Source: Prostheceraeus crozeri
Taxonomy: Eukaryota; Platyhelminthes; Polycladida; Euryleptidae
Direction: 5' to 3'
Assembly (NCBI GenBank): GCA_907163375.1
Contig: CAJQUW010009227.1
Location: forward strand, 186,001 to 250,000
Length of the DNA: 64,000 nucleotides
The notes under the pieces are model-generated. The model did not search any database. It saw only the letters and a list, made by a program, of their open reading frames with translations, and was not told where the DNA came from. Numbering within the stretch: the first letter of the stretch is position 1; every line of letters starts with the position of its first letter. The position numbers and the translations under genes were made by a program. Of this stretch, positions 13,001 to 28,000 are shown piece after piece.

Positions 13001-16000
13001 AATGGAAGCATTGGAACATGTAATGCCTATGAAATGGCATAATCTGCTAACATAATGACACATCAATCGAACAATGAGCAGTCAGTTCAACATCGAACAC
13101 CCCAAATTGTGCGAAGTTTCAGTGACTGCTTTCAACCGGATCACACAGCAAAGTGAATGAGTCGATTTCAAGTCCAACAGAGAAGTTTTTGGACGTTTCT
13201 TTCGTGCACCTGCTATATATTTTTTAATAATGATCGGAAGGACCAACATAATCTAGAAAACTTTTGTGCAATGATCTGAATAATCGTGACGATCGGAGAA
13301 TTTTGAAGGAATTCACAGCAATCCGCAAGCAACGCATGACTATTTTTCATATCTCTGTAAGCCATTGAGAATTTATTTTTGCCCGCTTAATAAGTTCCTG
13401 CATGTGCCATCTTTTTGAATCTGCTTACACATCTAGCAAAGTGATAGTGCAAAACAATCTAATTCAGTGATTGTTGTCGTTCTTCTGCTGTAAGTGATCG
13501 CGCAGTTGTCGTTTCAGAATTTGATTTAAGCTGCTAATTAGAGACGTGCAATTAAAAATGTTATCACCCAACGGTAACCACTGCTGTTAACCGTGAAAAC
13601 CGTTAATCTTGATCAAACCGTGAATATTTGATCGCTATCGACCATTAACCTGTTTGCTTCTGATACCATCGCTGTCTTGCGGGTCAGGGTTCTGATATAT
13701 CAATTAAAAATGTTATTTTTTAAGTTGTTTTTGTATTTGAAGTATTGTATGTTGATGTAGACTTATTTCGCTTCTACATGAAAGTGGTGAATTATCCCTG
13801 TGTTACTGATCACTCGAACTAGAAGTCTTGTAAAGTCTTGTAAACCAATGTGGAATGTGCTCAACAATCTGTCGGGCGATCGACGTTCCGTTTGACCTAT
13901 GTATTTGCCACCGCAAGTACAACTAAATTCGCGAACAAGTCTGGATGTAGATTCGGCTTCAGAGGGTTTCCCTGAGACGTGGGTAACATTGTGGTTGAGT
14001 CACTGAAATTACCTTGAGTTGGACAGTCACGTAAATAGAAGATATTTATTTCCCTATTCAACCTCTTCTAAAATAATCGGATGCTGCACAGTCCTTTTCG
14101 AGTAAAAGGATCCGAATAACCATTCCTCTGCAACGTCTGTCGAAGAAGCTCGTGCTCGTGCTTGGGGAGAGCAAACTCGACATGCGCCATGAAAGTCTTT
14201 ATCTAGTCAACTTTCTGGCCATCTGGACAAAACTTTCCATGAAAGTTCAATTTTCATGATTAATCGTTCATTCTGTGCAAGGTTGCTACTTGGGTTGCTT
14301 GGGTATCAAACCCAAGCCCAAACCTAAAGGCGAAGTAAAACTTCTGCTGTAAGTCTGCGTAAGTCCAATATTTTCTCTCTCGGTATCGTGCCATTTTTTG
14401 GACACTATTTCATTTCCATTGAGTACTACTGTTTTGCTACTGTCACCCAATGACAGCGTTTTGCTGTGGGCTGTGATTCTCTCGAGAAGACCCAGTCAGT
14501 CACAGATTCTTAGAAAAGAGATCATCAAGTTCGATTCATTGTTCCGCAAGCAACGCCTATGTGTCCCATAGTTTACCATTGTTTTTGTCTACCGATCGAC
14601 TACATTAAAGGGATGCTGCTGACTTGTTTGACGGCTAGCGAAGAGCGATGTATGGAGGAGTCCACATGCCACCTATAACCTTCGACACAGTGCCAGTGCA
14701 TGACCAGGATACTATACAGCCAGGTTAAGGCGCAGGCCTATATAGTAAAATCTATGTATGGTATAGCCTATAATAATGGCATGGGGTGCATGGTAGGTAG
14801 AATTTTGCATCATGTTAGGCTTGGGTCATCAAAATTCTTGCTTGGGGCTTGGAGTATGCCCTTGCAAAACCCAAGCCCTATAGCAACCTTGTTCTGTGCT
14901 ATTATGAACAGAATTATAATGAACATTCATGGATAGGCCTGTCAGATGCAGGTGATATGACGGTATAATTTATAGTCAGCGAGTTTTGCAGAGATAACAT
15001 AACGAGTTTAGATCGATCATTTTGGTGTTTAATTCTTAACTGTGCATACTCTGATTGCTCTATTGTGACTAAAAGTGTTCTTCAGCAAATGAAGGGTATT
15101 GCAATGGAGTGTCCGAATTTCGGTTCAAGTATGACTGATAAGCCGGTTTTCCATCATGTTGTTATTATGATTGAATTATTGCTGCTAATTGTGATTGAAT
15201 GTCGGGCAGATACTAAGAAGCAATGTGGCGAAGAATTCAGTGTTATTTGTGGGATATAGCCACACGTCAAGCCTGATCACTTAAGTACAATTGATCGTTA
15301 AGCTGGAGTCACTCAGAAGAGGCCATGGCTTTTAGAAAACCGTGATGCGAAGTGTAGATGTTACATGGTTTACGGCTTACGATTTATTCTGTGTGTTCCG
15401 ACCTAAAACATGATTGCAATCGATCATCAATATTGTCAACAACACATTCAATTCCCACAATGAAACATCAATTCAAAGCAAGATATGAATGGGAGATGAC
15501 TTTTTAATTTTTGCAGTTACTACTTGTTCAAAAGGCTGATCGATGCCTTGCGTAAACTTGAGGAATGGATGCAGATCGCGCAAAGTGGCGGACATGGAGC
15601 AGAAAAGCGGACGCCGTAAGGACAAAAAATCTGATGATGATGAAAACCAACATTCCATTTCTTTTTTGCATCATGTCAAGCACTAGGTTATGTCAGGAAA
15701 TTGCATTTTACAGACGCCAGACGGACACTGTGAAAATGATGGTAAATTGTTTACCATCATTAATCTTCTTATATTACAGTGTAGTTATTCTCGCTTACCG
15801 TCTAGCTGATCGAAATTGGCCAAAGTTATTCATAGCATTTCAACATGTTAATTAGATAGAATAATTGGGTACTTGAAACTAATTGGCACTGACTGACATT
15901 TGAAAGGCGATTTTCGTCACCAAGTCCCTCGATATCTACTTAAATTGCTATAATTGATTTACATCCAATAAACCATGTCATGAAAAGAGCAAATTTAGAA

Positions 16001-19000
16001 TGTTTGTTTGTGTACTTGTATTTATATGCATGATAACATCTTCAAAACAATATTTTTACGTAACATAAACAGGTGAAGGTAGCAGCAAAAGTGCAAATTA
16101 GACAATGTGAACCATGTCAATAAAAGACTCGTGACAGGTTGAATCTTATCAAATTTAATCCTTCCTTTTGACGTTAGTAAAATTCAACAATCACCACAAA
16201 GCGACAAAACTCAGAACTAGGGAGAGCACACGCATTCTATCCACTCACGAAATTTTACAGGACTCGACTTATAGTTGACTTTGTTTACTGAACAGATGCG
16301 CTGGCCATGTGAAAATTTGTGCAGAATTAGTGTGTGGAATTGCTCACCAAATACAAAATATGGTCTTCTTGATTTGTGTAATAGAATTGATTATTTTTTG
16401 AATGAAAAATTGGTTTGTATCTCTGTCAAATAATCAATTATCAAATTGTCAATTATTTGCAGTGTTTTCAGTCAATGACAAGAAATATGGTCTTAGAAGT
16501 GTAGCTAATACACACCGTTTCATAAGTTGCTGCACAACAATCAAATTACAATAAATAAGATATTTATTTATTTAGTTTGTAGACATATCAAATGTAATTG
16601 TAGGCGAATGCTCTAGGAAATGACACGGGATTTAAGAATCATGTGCATTGTACAATCATTTTAGTATCTCACAAGATATGTTCAACTGCATCTGATCCTC
16701 AAGACCTCGGAGAGATATCTTACTGCGCTCTGTAATGTTCCTTGCACAACCACGAAACATGACCTGGAAAGGCCGACACGGCCCGACTACTTGTTGTTAA
16801 ATGAGCTGCTCTTGTTATGAAGCAAAATCCGAGTATCGCGCGTACATGTAAAGCTTCACCCGCTCGTGATACATTAATTAGTCTGGTGTTTTTCCAGCTT
16901 TGGGAGTAGTCTGGCCAAGTTGACCTTTCAATAATGTGTTCAATTCATTGGATGCGTCAGACTTTATTCAATCTCGAGAAAGCCAGAGGTATTTAATTCG
17001 ATTGTCGATTGACGATTACCCGAGGTCATATGCTGTTGTTGTGATGTCCTTTTATAACAGTAGAGATGCACACTTTTCATGACAAATAAATGTATCATTT
17101 AGAAAGCTATGTTACAGATACGAAACGTCCGAATGAATCATGACACAAATAGTAATTGGAAATAGTTCAAATAATAAAGAACTATTTATTTGTTCATGAG
17201 AATGACTTTTTCAAAATATCGAAATGAAAATATGTGATAACAGATCAACATGTCATAAATAGATCAGATTCGCATAGGAAGGAAAGGACTTATAATACTT
17301 CAATATCATCAATCTTTGCAACATACATATCAATATCTGATTTTGATCGACATTTGGATTATCCGGCAGGAAGGCTTCTACTGACAATTGATCAGAAGTC
17401 ATCATTAAATTAAGGAAGCTAAGCCTTTAAACTAATTTATCATTTTTCATGCCTCTAACAATGTGTCCTGAAAGATGAATATTTTACTACAGACGTACAG
17501 ACTGCACATTTGCATCATACACGTATGTAGTGCACATCTTTTTCAATTGCCAGTGGAAATTGGCAGCGGACTTAAATAGTAGCTAAAAACTGATTTTATA
17601 ACCTTTAGACGTCAAGTGCTTGACCCCCATGGCGGCCTATTACAGGTTTTACGGTAGTTATACATAGCATAAGGTATAACAAAAGATTCAAAAGTGTCAT
17701 GACATTCCTTTGTTCTCATTATAAAAAAGCTCATATATTCATTATATCAAGAAAAGCTCTCATTACAAAACATGGCAAAAAGCCGAGTTATGTGTAAGAT
17801 TTGATCAACAATTCGCAATTGTCGGTTTCCAGTCAATCCGGTAATAAAAGGCATTTAGAATGTCACTGTTCTTATTACAAAATCCATCAACATTGCAGTT
17901 GATTCTAATCACACTTCAAAATCATAGATTGTGAACATAACAAAAACAATTTTGAATTCCCATTACACGAAATACTTCTCAATTCCTTCCTTGGAGATAC
18001 ATTTGAATTTAATACGTACTATTGCCTTTTTTAGTTAACAGCTTGGTCGATTTACAAGTCCTTCTCGCGATGGAATCACCACCTGTCGGTAGGACCAGAG
18101 GCATCAATACGCTGGATGTTTCTCGCTACACCATTTGTAATACTGTCCGAGGTCCATTGAGAAAAGGAACATATTCGGTTATTGTTCAGTGTAAAAAAGT
18201 AAGTGGAGCTATTGATATCATTGTGTGAATGTTGATGTCATGTGTCTGTCTTTACAAAGTGTACGCTTTGCTTTTTCTTGATTAAATCTGATTTAAAAAA
18301 GTCGATCTCTTGATCTCGAGGTAGAGCCCCGAAAATGTCATTGGAAGTCGACAGGAAAGGCTTTTTCCTGACTTAGAAATATCACAGCACTCCATCTAAT
18401 GTCTAACCATGTCTGCACCGTTCATGCCCCGGAGAAATACTGAAGTCAAAACTTCATTTTTATAATGTTTAAATCAACATATTCACCCATTCAGCCTTCT
18501 ATGCCCCTTGTTATTTACGAGATTAAAAATAAAAAATGAACCTGGTCAAACTTTTATTTGGGTATACTATGTACATGCAATTATGACTTATTCATCACTA
18601 ACACGCTATTGCCCTATGCTAACTGACGAGGATAGAGGAAGGCTCAGATAACAACAGCAAGCATATGGCTTATATGTAGATCCTTGCCCATGCTTCGATA
18701 AATGGTTGCGAGTAGAACTAATAATGCTGGAGAGTTCACTCGGAAAGTATAGTTAGAAGATCCTACTTGTCTTAATGCATAAATGAAGCGTTTTCTAGGA
18801 TTTTTATCTCGCAACAGGATTCTGATTGATCGTCCAGAAATATTAGAAATATAATGTAGTATGATTTTGATCTCGAAATTTTCCGGTGCAATTTTTCCAT
18901 AGAATTATAATAGTGATGAAATGTATCATCAGATTTTCCGTTACATAGTATTTCATGCTTTTTTGATGCTCTACGTATTCAAATCGTGTACCTGAAGATC

Positions 19001-22000
19001 GGTTTTCACTGAAAACTACCCGTTAGTTAATCATTTTTGTTTTGAAACCGAAATCCGATTAAGAACCACCCGGGCGGTGTGTGATCATTTCTTGGGAACT
19101 TATGAAGAGTGCTTTATTACCCCCGAATGACCTAAAATAGAAAAAACTTGCAAGGGAGCATTCTCATGAAATCAAGCAGGTTTAGACCAAATATCTCTCT
19201 TATAGATTCACAACATGAAGATGCGGTATCTCTCATTATCTGTTTATTACGTGATTTCCCGAATACAACATCGATAATTTACTTGCAAAGCTCACGCGCG
19301 AAAACAAACAGACATTCGTTTTTCTTGGCAGCGGCTTCACTTTCAGGAATTCAGAACATCTAATTAACGTTTTTCTATCGTGTTGCTATTATACAAGTGA
19401 TAGGAAGACGATCAGAAACTACGAAAACTGTGTTGTGATAAATGCCAGCTCAGTAATTTGCAAAAGAGCTTGTAGGAGATGTACTATATAAACTCAATAA
19501 AGACGTTCGTGCCGGCAGTGATTGAAACAAGATTTCTGAATGACCGGAATTTGACCTGTCAACAATCAAATGCTGAGAATATGAAGTCTTACAATGTTCA
19601 ACAATTCTTTCACTTGGATGCGGACTGTATCATCGTGGATATGTTCTCAAATTGAAAATAGCTTATTAATCAAATCAATTTTTCTATGTTTGACGTCCAG
19701 GGATGAAGCACAATTGAATTTTTACAAATATTCATGACGAATTATTCCTGTCTAATTGCAACCAACGATAGTAGAATATCGGTGCACAGTTGAGACCTCA
19801 CACATAGAGGCCATTGTCAGAAATTCCAATGGATATCTGTAGACTAGACTAATTATGACTATTATGCTAATTTTGTAGTTGTCTTCATACGTAAATTCGT
19901 TTCTTATTAAACGCAATTACCGACATGTAATTGTACATCGTATATTTCTCAAAAACGCGCGATTGTACATGTAAGTGCGACTGTCGGTAAACTATGTAAA
20001 TAGCGTAATTAATCTGAATGAGGTCAAAACGTGTGTTGTGATAACTTGATGTAGCATGGAAGCTTATAATTAGTTGTCTTCATTTGAATAATGAGGATAA
20101 GTCACGTAAGACCTATTTAGGGTATTGTTACAGACAGGATCGAAATCATGGACTTCCAACTGATTCGTCGGTGTCCAGTCATTTAGGCCCCAGAAATAAT
20201 GGTCATTTAGGCTCCATGTTCTATGTTATTTTAACTACAAGATTGCAGTCAAAACCAAGAAAATGTTATGATACATAGGAGCCATACATTACAGAAATAT
20301 GCTTGGTTTCATCGGAGATGCCGCAGAATTGTCTAGGGAGTGGTATGTTGATTGTTCGAGAATGTCAAAAACACCGGTTCATGATGTTATTTTAACCACG
20401 ACGAGTTGCAGCGTGTATGAGGTCCAATTTTGAATTATTGCTATTTAATTAATCAAATACAACTATTACAATTTCTTGTAAAAGTATTGACATTTCTGGT
20501 GGTTTCAGAAAATTTGCAGTCTTTTGATACCTCATACACGCTGCAACTCGTCGTGGTTAAAATAACATCATGAACCGGTGTTTTTGACATTCTCGAACAA
20601 TCAACATACCACTCCCTAGACAATTCTGCGGCATCTCCGATGAAACCAAGCATATTTCTGTAATGTATGGCTCCTATGTATCATAACATTCTCTTGGTTT
20701 TGACTGTAATCTTGTAGTTAAAATAACATAGAACATGGGGCCTAAATGACCATTATTTCTGGGGCCTAAATGACTAGGATTCGATTCGTCCATTCAAAAA
20801 GTTGCAGTAATCATTAACGTTTGTTGCGAATACTTCACTAAGACGCATGTAGTCAGACATATCAGAGTAGAATGTTTACTGAACGATCATTTGTAAAGAA
20901 AATGTCTCAAAATTGCCGACAGCAGTCGAAAGTTTAGTTTGTAGAGAGATTGTTATAATTCATCAAAAGTGCAGCAGCAGTGAGGAAGAAATTTGCGATG
21001 CCACTGAGTCAAAGACAGGTCCTTGAAATTGTGACATAATTGCATTTCTCTTAGTGATCCGTCGTATTTCAACTGATGGCTGGATACCCTTGTGTCTAAT
21101 GTGCTCGCATTTGCTACCAGCAACGACTAATCTACCTACTATTAAGAACCATAAGGCCGAAGCGTTATTCTGCATGGTTATCTTTGTCGAATTTTGATGG
21201 ATATATCAACGCAATGACGCATTTATGGAAAGTTCTTGTATTTATCAATACTTCTTATATGTATTTTGTGAATGTGTGGTACAGCATGGTGTAGTCTGAT
21301 TCATTGATTGTGTATTGTGATTTCATTCTTTGTTCAGTGCTAATTATCTGCATCAGCAGTGACCTGTTAAGTGCATGTCGGTGTCTCCTATGGAGACGCG
21401 TTTGCAAGGCTGCAACTGCAGCCAATGAATGAAAATGCTAGCAAGCTAATCAGCGATCAAATACTTCTAAGAAGGGAAATTCGCCATTAAGACTACGTGC
21501 TTAATTTATTTCAGGAGTTTTATCATTTATCAGCAAAGCTTACACTATAAAAGTTTCAAATTCTCTACGATCTGTGTATTGAACTGAAAAACAATAGTTA
21601 ATATCCTTACAAGTACAATCTACAAATATGTTCAGATGGTTACTTACAGCTGAGTTTCCTCGAATGTGTTCTCTTATTCTTTGATGTAATTTGCGTTTTG
21701 CGTGTTGGGAACAATAATATGCTCTTGCTTGAGATTGATTCAAAAGTAGACATGACATTAGTCGTCCTGTCGAATTTTGAAAAATGAAGATGATGTCTGC
21801 TTGTTAAATATCTTTTTTTTGTTTTTTGTTGTTATTGCCATTTCATTTCCATTTTTAAAATGACTTGATGTATGATATTTTTCAAGTAACCACATCTTCT
21901 TTTCTCGAGAAGCAACTTGTTTTTCAGTTGTTCTATTCTACTAAAATTTTGTTCTACATTTGTAATCAAAAGTTTGAAACCGTTAACGGAAGCGTTCTTA

Positions 22001-25000
22001 ATGGCAGCAATTAGAAATCGATTTGATTATTGACTTGAAAATAAGAAGCGAAAATGCAATCATTCCTTTACAAATGTTCACTACGATAAAGCTGAGGCGT
22101 GGAAAGATATCTATAAACTCAAAAGCCTTCATTTTTATCCAGCAGTCAGTGTAAGAACTTAAAGAAATACCTATTTTTATCCAAGTTCTGTGTCATGCGC
22201 GATTTATGACTGTTCGTGGATGAATTTGTCATCTATCATCAATTACTAATTATGATCTAATTATTAACAATTATGTCTGATAATTAATAAAGCAGCTCAA
22301 AAAGGCACCGAGGAAAGTTATTGCAATTTTATTTGATACTAAAAATAAATGGCTGTCTGTCGCTTACGAAATTGATTTCTATCAATTAACGAACGATTCT
22401 TGGAACTAACAAATTTGCAACGTCCGGTACTTAATGTTAAACCAGATGTAACATTTCATTCGATCAACTGTCAAGCTTCTAATTTTCTGAATGAAGTTCA
22501 AATACAATCCGATGCAGATATCGGAATTCAAAAATCCTTGTTGTAAATTACCATGTAGTGTTTTTGATGAAAATCGAACTTCTAGATAAGACGAAATATA
22601 ACTCCAAAATTTATTTATCTCACACGACACAAAGATGATTGTTTTAAACTATCAATTTCACCGTTTAAAATATTTTGTAAACGAATGATAGCTTTGAGGC
22701 ATAGTGTAAATATTTATCACTGACTTTCTTAAGAAATTTGGGAATCAAACATAATTAAATACAAGGAGATTCCTCCGCTGCACTTAAAGGCTAATTCCGC
22801 TGCGGTTTTATCTACATTCGGCTCTATGCCGTCTTTCAAGTTTGCCATCATACAAATTTCAGAATTGTTTTTTGACACCCTACAAAACATAAGTTGATAT
22901 TACAATTTGCAGTTACAGCAGGCATTATTTGATGGCCTGTAAGCCAAATGATGCTTGTTAAATAGCATTATTTGCATATACATCTTAATTTAATTAGAAA
23001 CACAAATGTTATTTCTTTAACCATGAAGTGAGTAACTGATATCACTACTTGCTAGAACTGTCGGCAACATTTTTCGTCTAGGCCCAGAGATTTTTGTAGA
23101 AAAAAGTTTTATTGCGTTAATAATCTACGTAACGTCCATGCAGAATTCGTCTGTAATCATCATAATAGAGCCTACGTTTAACTTTTACTGTATGATAATT
23201 TTGATGTGTGCTCTGTTGTACTAATTATAGACGAAGTATTTTGAAAGATCTTATTGGTGCCAAAAAAGCTGGTTGATTGCGCATGTATTCATACAATTCA
23301 TAGTTTATACAGCCGTTATATTTTGAATTAGCTCAATCATGTGGGACAAAAAATGTATCTGATTCATGTACATTAGCAGTACATTGAAAAGGAAAATTAC
23401 TAATACATAGCATAGTGCAATATGCATGAACATGTATGTACTTGCATCTACTGGGCATTGCGTATATGTAAAATGACTGATAGGATTCATGAATACAACA
23501 CACACCAACTGTTTGACATCTGGACGTCATTATAAAACAGAGAAGCAGTATGGAAAACAGAGTGAAAGTCATATGGCAGCAATACTAATTGATACATAGA
23601 AATAAAACAGATAGTTGGGCCGTCACAATATATTTTGAATTTTATGGTTGCTAGCATTTTGCGACTTGTGCAATGATTGTTTCAGTAATATGAATGCAAT
23701 TGCGTTGTAACAAATCTCTCAACGAGTGCTTGCTTGAATTTCCTTGAATTATTATTATCCCTGGCTGAAACCATAGTCAAATAAGTACAAAGTAACTTTT
23801 ATTGATTACATTAAACCCAACTTTTCAGAATGCTATCCCTTATTTCTTCCTAGATTAAGATAGATCGGCATGCTTTGAAAATAAAGAGGAATATTATTTG
23901 TAATAAATTACCTATGAGTTTCAATGAGTTCCACATTAGTTTTGAAATGTGTTTCCCCTTTATCTTAAAATTCAATCTTCTTTCTACCCTTTTTAGCCTA
24001 CTCCTGGGCGGTATATTGTGCTGAGGAGACTTCTAAACCCGAAGAAGAGGAAATGCAGTTACCTTACTATCTGTGAAGTTGATATATGGAAAGCAGGTAA
24101 ACAGTCTACTCTTTTCAAAATTGTTTGTGTTGATATTTTAAGTGGAAAAGTAAATGACTTGCACGTAGGACCATACATGATTTTCTAGAAAGTAATATAT
24201 ATCAAGAATATTTGCAATGCAGAATCACGACGAAATTTTCAAAGTGTGCCATCAAGCTCAAATATTCATTGAACTTTGGAAAGTTCATGAAGGTTTTCAT
24301 CATTATTTCACAAGGGTATATAGTTTTCCATAATTCATGAGACTATGGCACTAAGAATGTGTATTACATAGTAGTCGTGTTTATGCATCAATTAGCGTAG
24401 ACGCTTTTCATCTTAATAAAGAAATATATGAGTAATTGTGTATTTTATAGTAGAAAATGTAGACACCTATGATTCCGTTGATAACACCGTTTGAGGAATA
24501 CCATTGTCGATACTTTTTGATTGTACTGCTATACGAAGGATTCTTGTTTGCATGTATTGAGTCACATGTTCCAGTTGGTAATCGATAGTTGGTAATCGAT
24601 ACTCCCTAGCTACATGTAGCCCTTGACTTTAAAGAAAGCAAAAAAGTTAATTATTGTCTATGACATTTTGATGCTATAAGTTGCTATTCGTGGTTTAAAA
24701 TTTTAAACAATATACAGTAACAATTGGTCCGGGGAACGGAACACGAAACCTATTATTGTTATTATGACCGGCGGTGTAGTCTTGTGGTAGAGTGCTCTCT
24801 GTCTCTCTCTGCGTCCGGGAGACCTTGGTTCAAACCGATCTGGTCAACCTAAGACTTTTACAATAGGTGAACACTGCATTCTTGCTAAACATTCACCACA
24901 AAAGGAGTGAGAATTGGACAAATAACAACTCGGCCACATGGAAGAAAGGATCTGTGCCCAATGTGCTTCAGAGTGTAAACAGGGTTCATGAATTTGTTTA

Positions 25001-28000
25001 TTTAATCATTCCTACACTGTGATCGGCTTTTCTATTTTGTTATTTCATCATGTTTTTGTATATTTTATAAATATAATCTTCCAAACATATTGGATTTCAG
25101 GTCAGCTGGTTGTTTCAATTATCCCGAACACAAGAACAATCGATGCGGGCAAAGAATTGATGATCACTTGTAAAACCGAACCAATTACATGCGACAATTT
25201 CGTCTACGCGTGGACCTTTGGAAACAAATATTTTCCATATAATACCAATGTTCTGCGATTTACACCTGTCAAAAGTATAGCAAATATATCTGTTTATTGC
25301 TTCGTCAACAACAAGCAGGGAATCGAACTTGGCCATGCATTCCTTCCATTTCGAGACATGCGATGTAAGTTAACAAATTGACATGTTTTCTATTTAGGAT
25401 TTGGAAAAGAACGAAAACCAGCGTTATTTAAGAATACGAAGAGACATACTTTTTCCAATGGTCATTCGTTTTGGAAAAAATGTCCAAACGGAAAACTTGT
25501 TGCATGCAGAAGGCTTGTCCTACCAGCGCCGTACAAAAACAGTGCAAGGGATGTTTTCTTCGACACTTCGATTTTCGCACTTGATATGTACTGCGTCATC
25601 AGCAAACTGCAAAACGTTATTGACGTGTGACGACTCAAATAATGTCTAGTGCCTCCACTTCGATTTTCAAGATTCTTGCTTTTAGGATTTATTAGCGATT
25701 TGGAACACTCTCAGAAGGAGGTTGATCAATAGAAAGCGCTAGGTGGAATTTACAGCAGAAACTTGAATCAAAAACCGGAACATATACAATAGGCCTACAA
25801 TATGGCTATGAAATTAACCATTTACAGTACATTGTACATGGACTTGTCAATGATTATCATCTACACGTTCACCAGCTTCATCAGATGATTATAGGTTAGG
25901 AACAAATGAATTATAAAAACCCCAGAATTCAGGTGTTTTGAACAACCCTTTTTCTTTTTAAATAAGATTTACGAGAAAGCTTCTTCCTGAGCACATTTTT
26001 AAATTTGGCGATTGCCTACAATTGTGTACCCTACATGCATAGAGATGAAGACATCCATTATAAAGCGGTTCATGAAATTCCCTTGATAATCAGCTTAATT
26101 TCCGCTTAGTTAGGATGCTTATTAGCAAATATTCATTCATTTTGATATCCAACTTGTTGCATACTACTTATATAGGAGAGTCATCTCGGTAGTATATAAA
26201 TTGGCAAATTTTGACTTTTTTCAAAAGTGCTCGAATAATTTTTTGGACCACGGGAATGTAATCTCCGCCAGAAACTGAATCTTTTCATATAAGAATTTTT
26301 ACTGTATACAGATACTTTTTTGAGTCGACACTCTACCTATATATCCCTACTCCATGTTCAATTCCTTGTAGATCCACCCGAATACAAGCGTGGAAGGAAT
26401 CCTAGATGTTATTGGACAAAGAGAAAACTGAATGAAGGAGAAACAACAACATTGGTTTGTAGAGTTGGAGAAGCAAATCCACCTGTCAAAGTTGACTACA
26501 GATACAATCAAACGGCATTTCCAAGTGCTGACGTGTCTATGACGACCCAGGTATGTTGATGATGTAGGCAATTGGGCATAATTTTCTTACTCTAAGAAAA
26601 TGCTTCTATCGATCTCCGAACAAGCTTTTTCCAACATATCCATGTGCTTGAACTTTTATTCGCATGCATTCATTGGCGGATTTAGGAAATTCCGGTGGGG
26701 ACCCATTCCTACATTCCCTACATTCATTGTAGAAAGAGAAGCGTTTTACAGCTTCTTACACAACAATTATAGTTTCTATGATTCTCATCATGATTTAATT
26801 ATATTCTCATCTTTGCTCGTGATAACTGCAGCTTATTGGATCTTATGCTTCATAAATGCAATTGCTGCTTCATTAAATGAACATCTGCAATTAGATGTTC
26901 TTCGAAAATCGAAATGCATTAGGCAAATAATGAATAATTCGCCAATGCATCTATTTAACCCCCAAACATGACGAAATTCTTGTTTGATGGTAGAATTCTG
27001 CATTCCTGACGTACTGTCAAACATCATCGCTGGTTCATTGCTCTATTCAACAGTTTTTGCTACGCTCATCCTTTCAGGGTGTGACCCCTCAAGTTGGCAT
27101 TTTCCGTTGCCTCTCCCCCAAGCCCTCTCGCAATTACCACCACCCTTCTCTCCCCCCACCGCCGCGGACATCCTAAACTTTTGATTTGGGTGACTACTAC
27201 GGGGAATAATTGCCCCTTGCAGCACATGACAGGAGAATCAATAGTAATACCAAATTACATGTAGTTTGTCACTCTTTCTCCAAATACGAAGCGATGTCAA
27301 AGAAATCAAAACTCCTATATTCTAGCAGACGCTCATTTGTTTTATTTCAGTTATCCAGTGGTTTCGCGAAAGGGAGGAAAGTGTCGGCATCTCTGTTGCT
27401 TCGGAAGGTTAATAGAGATATGAACAACAAGTTTATATCTTTTAAATTGACACATCCACTGGTGAAGAATCGGAATTACAAGTTGCACTCGCCGATCATT
27501 TACTGTAAGTAGCTGAAGTGGCGTAGACATTGTCGGTACGCAGTTTGTGACCGTTTAATTGAATTGTGCTTTGTTTAAAGATTTTTTCGCCGCTACCATT
27601 CAGCTAGCATTGCTACATCTTATAGTCACTAAATGAATAGTCAATACTCTGGTTCGACATGCAAAAATGAAACTGACGTTTGATCATTCGATGTTTATTG
27701 GCATTACTATTGCATTATATCTATTAATTACCGAATGCATGACATTTTCAAATTACTGCACTTTTTCTTTCAATTGATTCAAATGACTGCATGGCAATAA
27801 AGTGCTTCTTTTTCTTCAAAACTTCTAACATAACATTGCCCATGATATCGAATCGAGCAATGATCATGTAGAATTGTAATAAAAAATAGTGAAAGTTTCA
27901 TATATCCATTTTCCATAAATTCTACAATTTTAGCAATTGTTCTTATTACTTGGTACTGATGTTGCCATGTAGAAGTATGAAATTCAAAAGTCTTCAGAAT

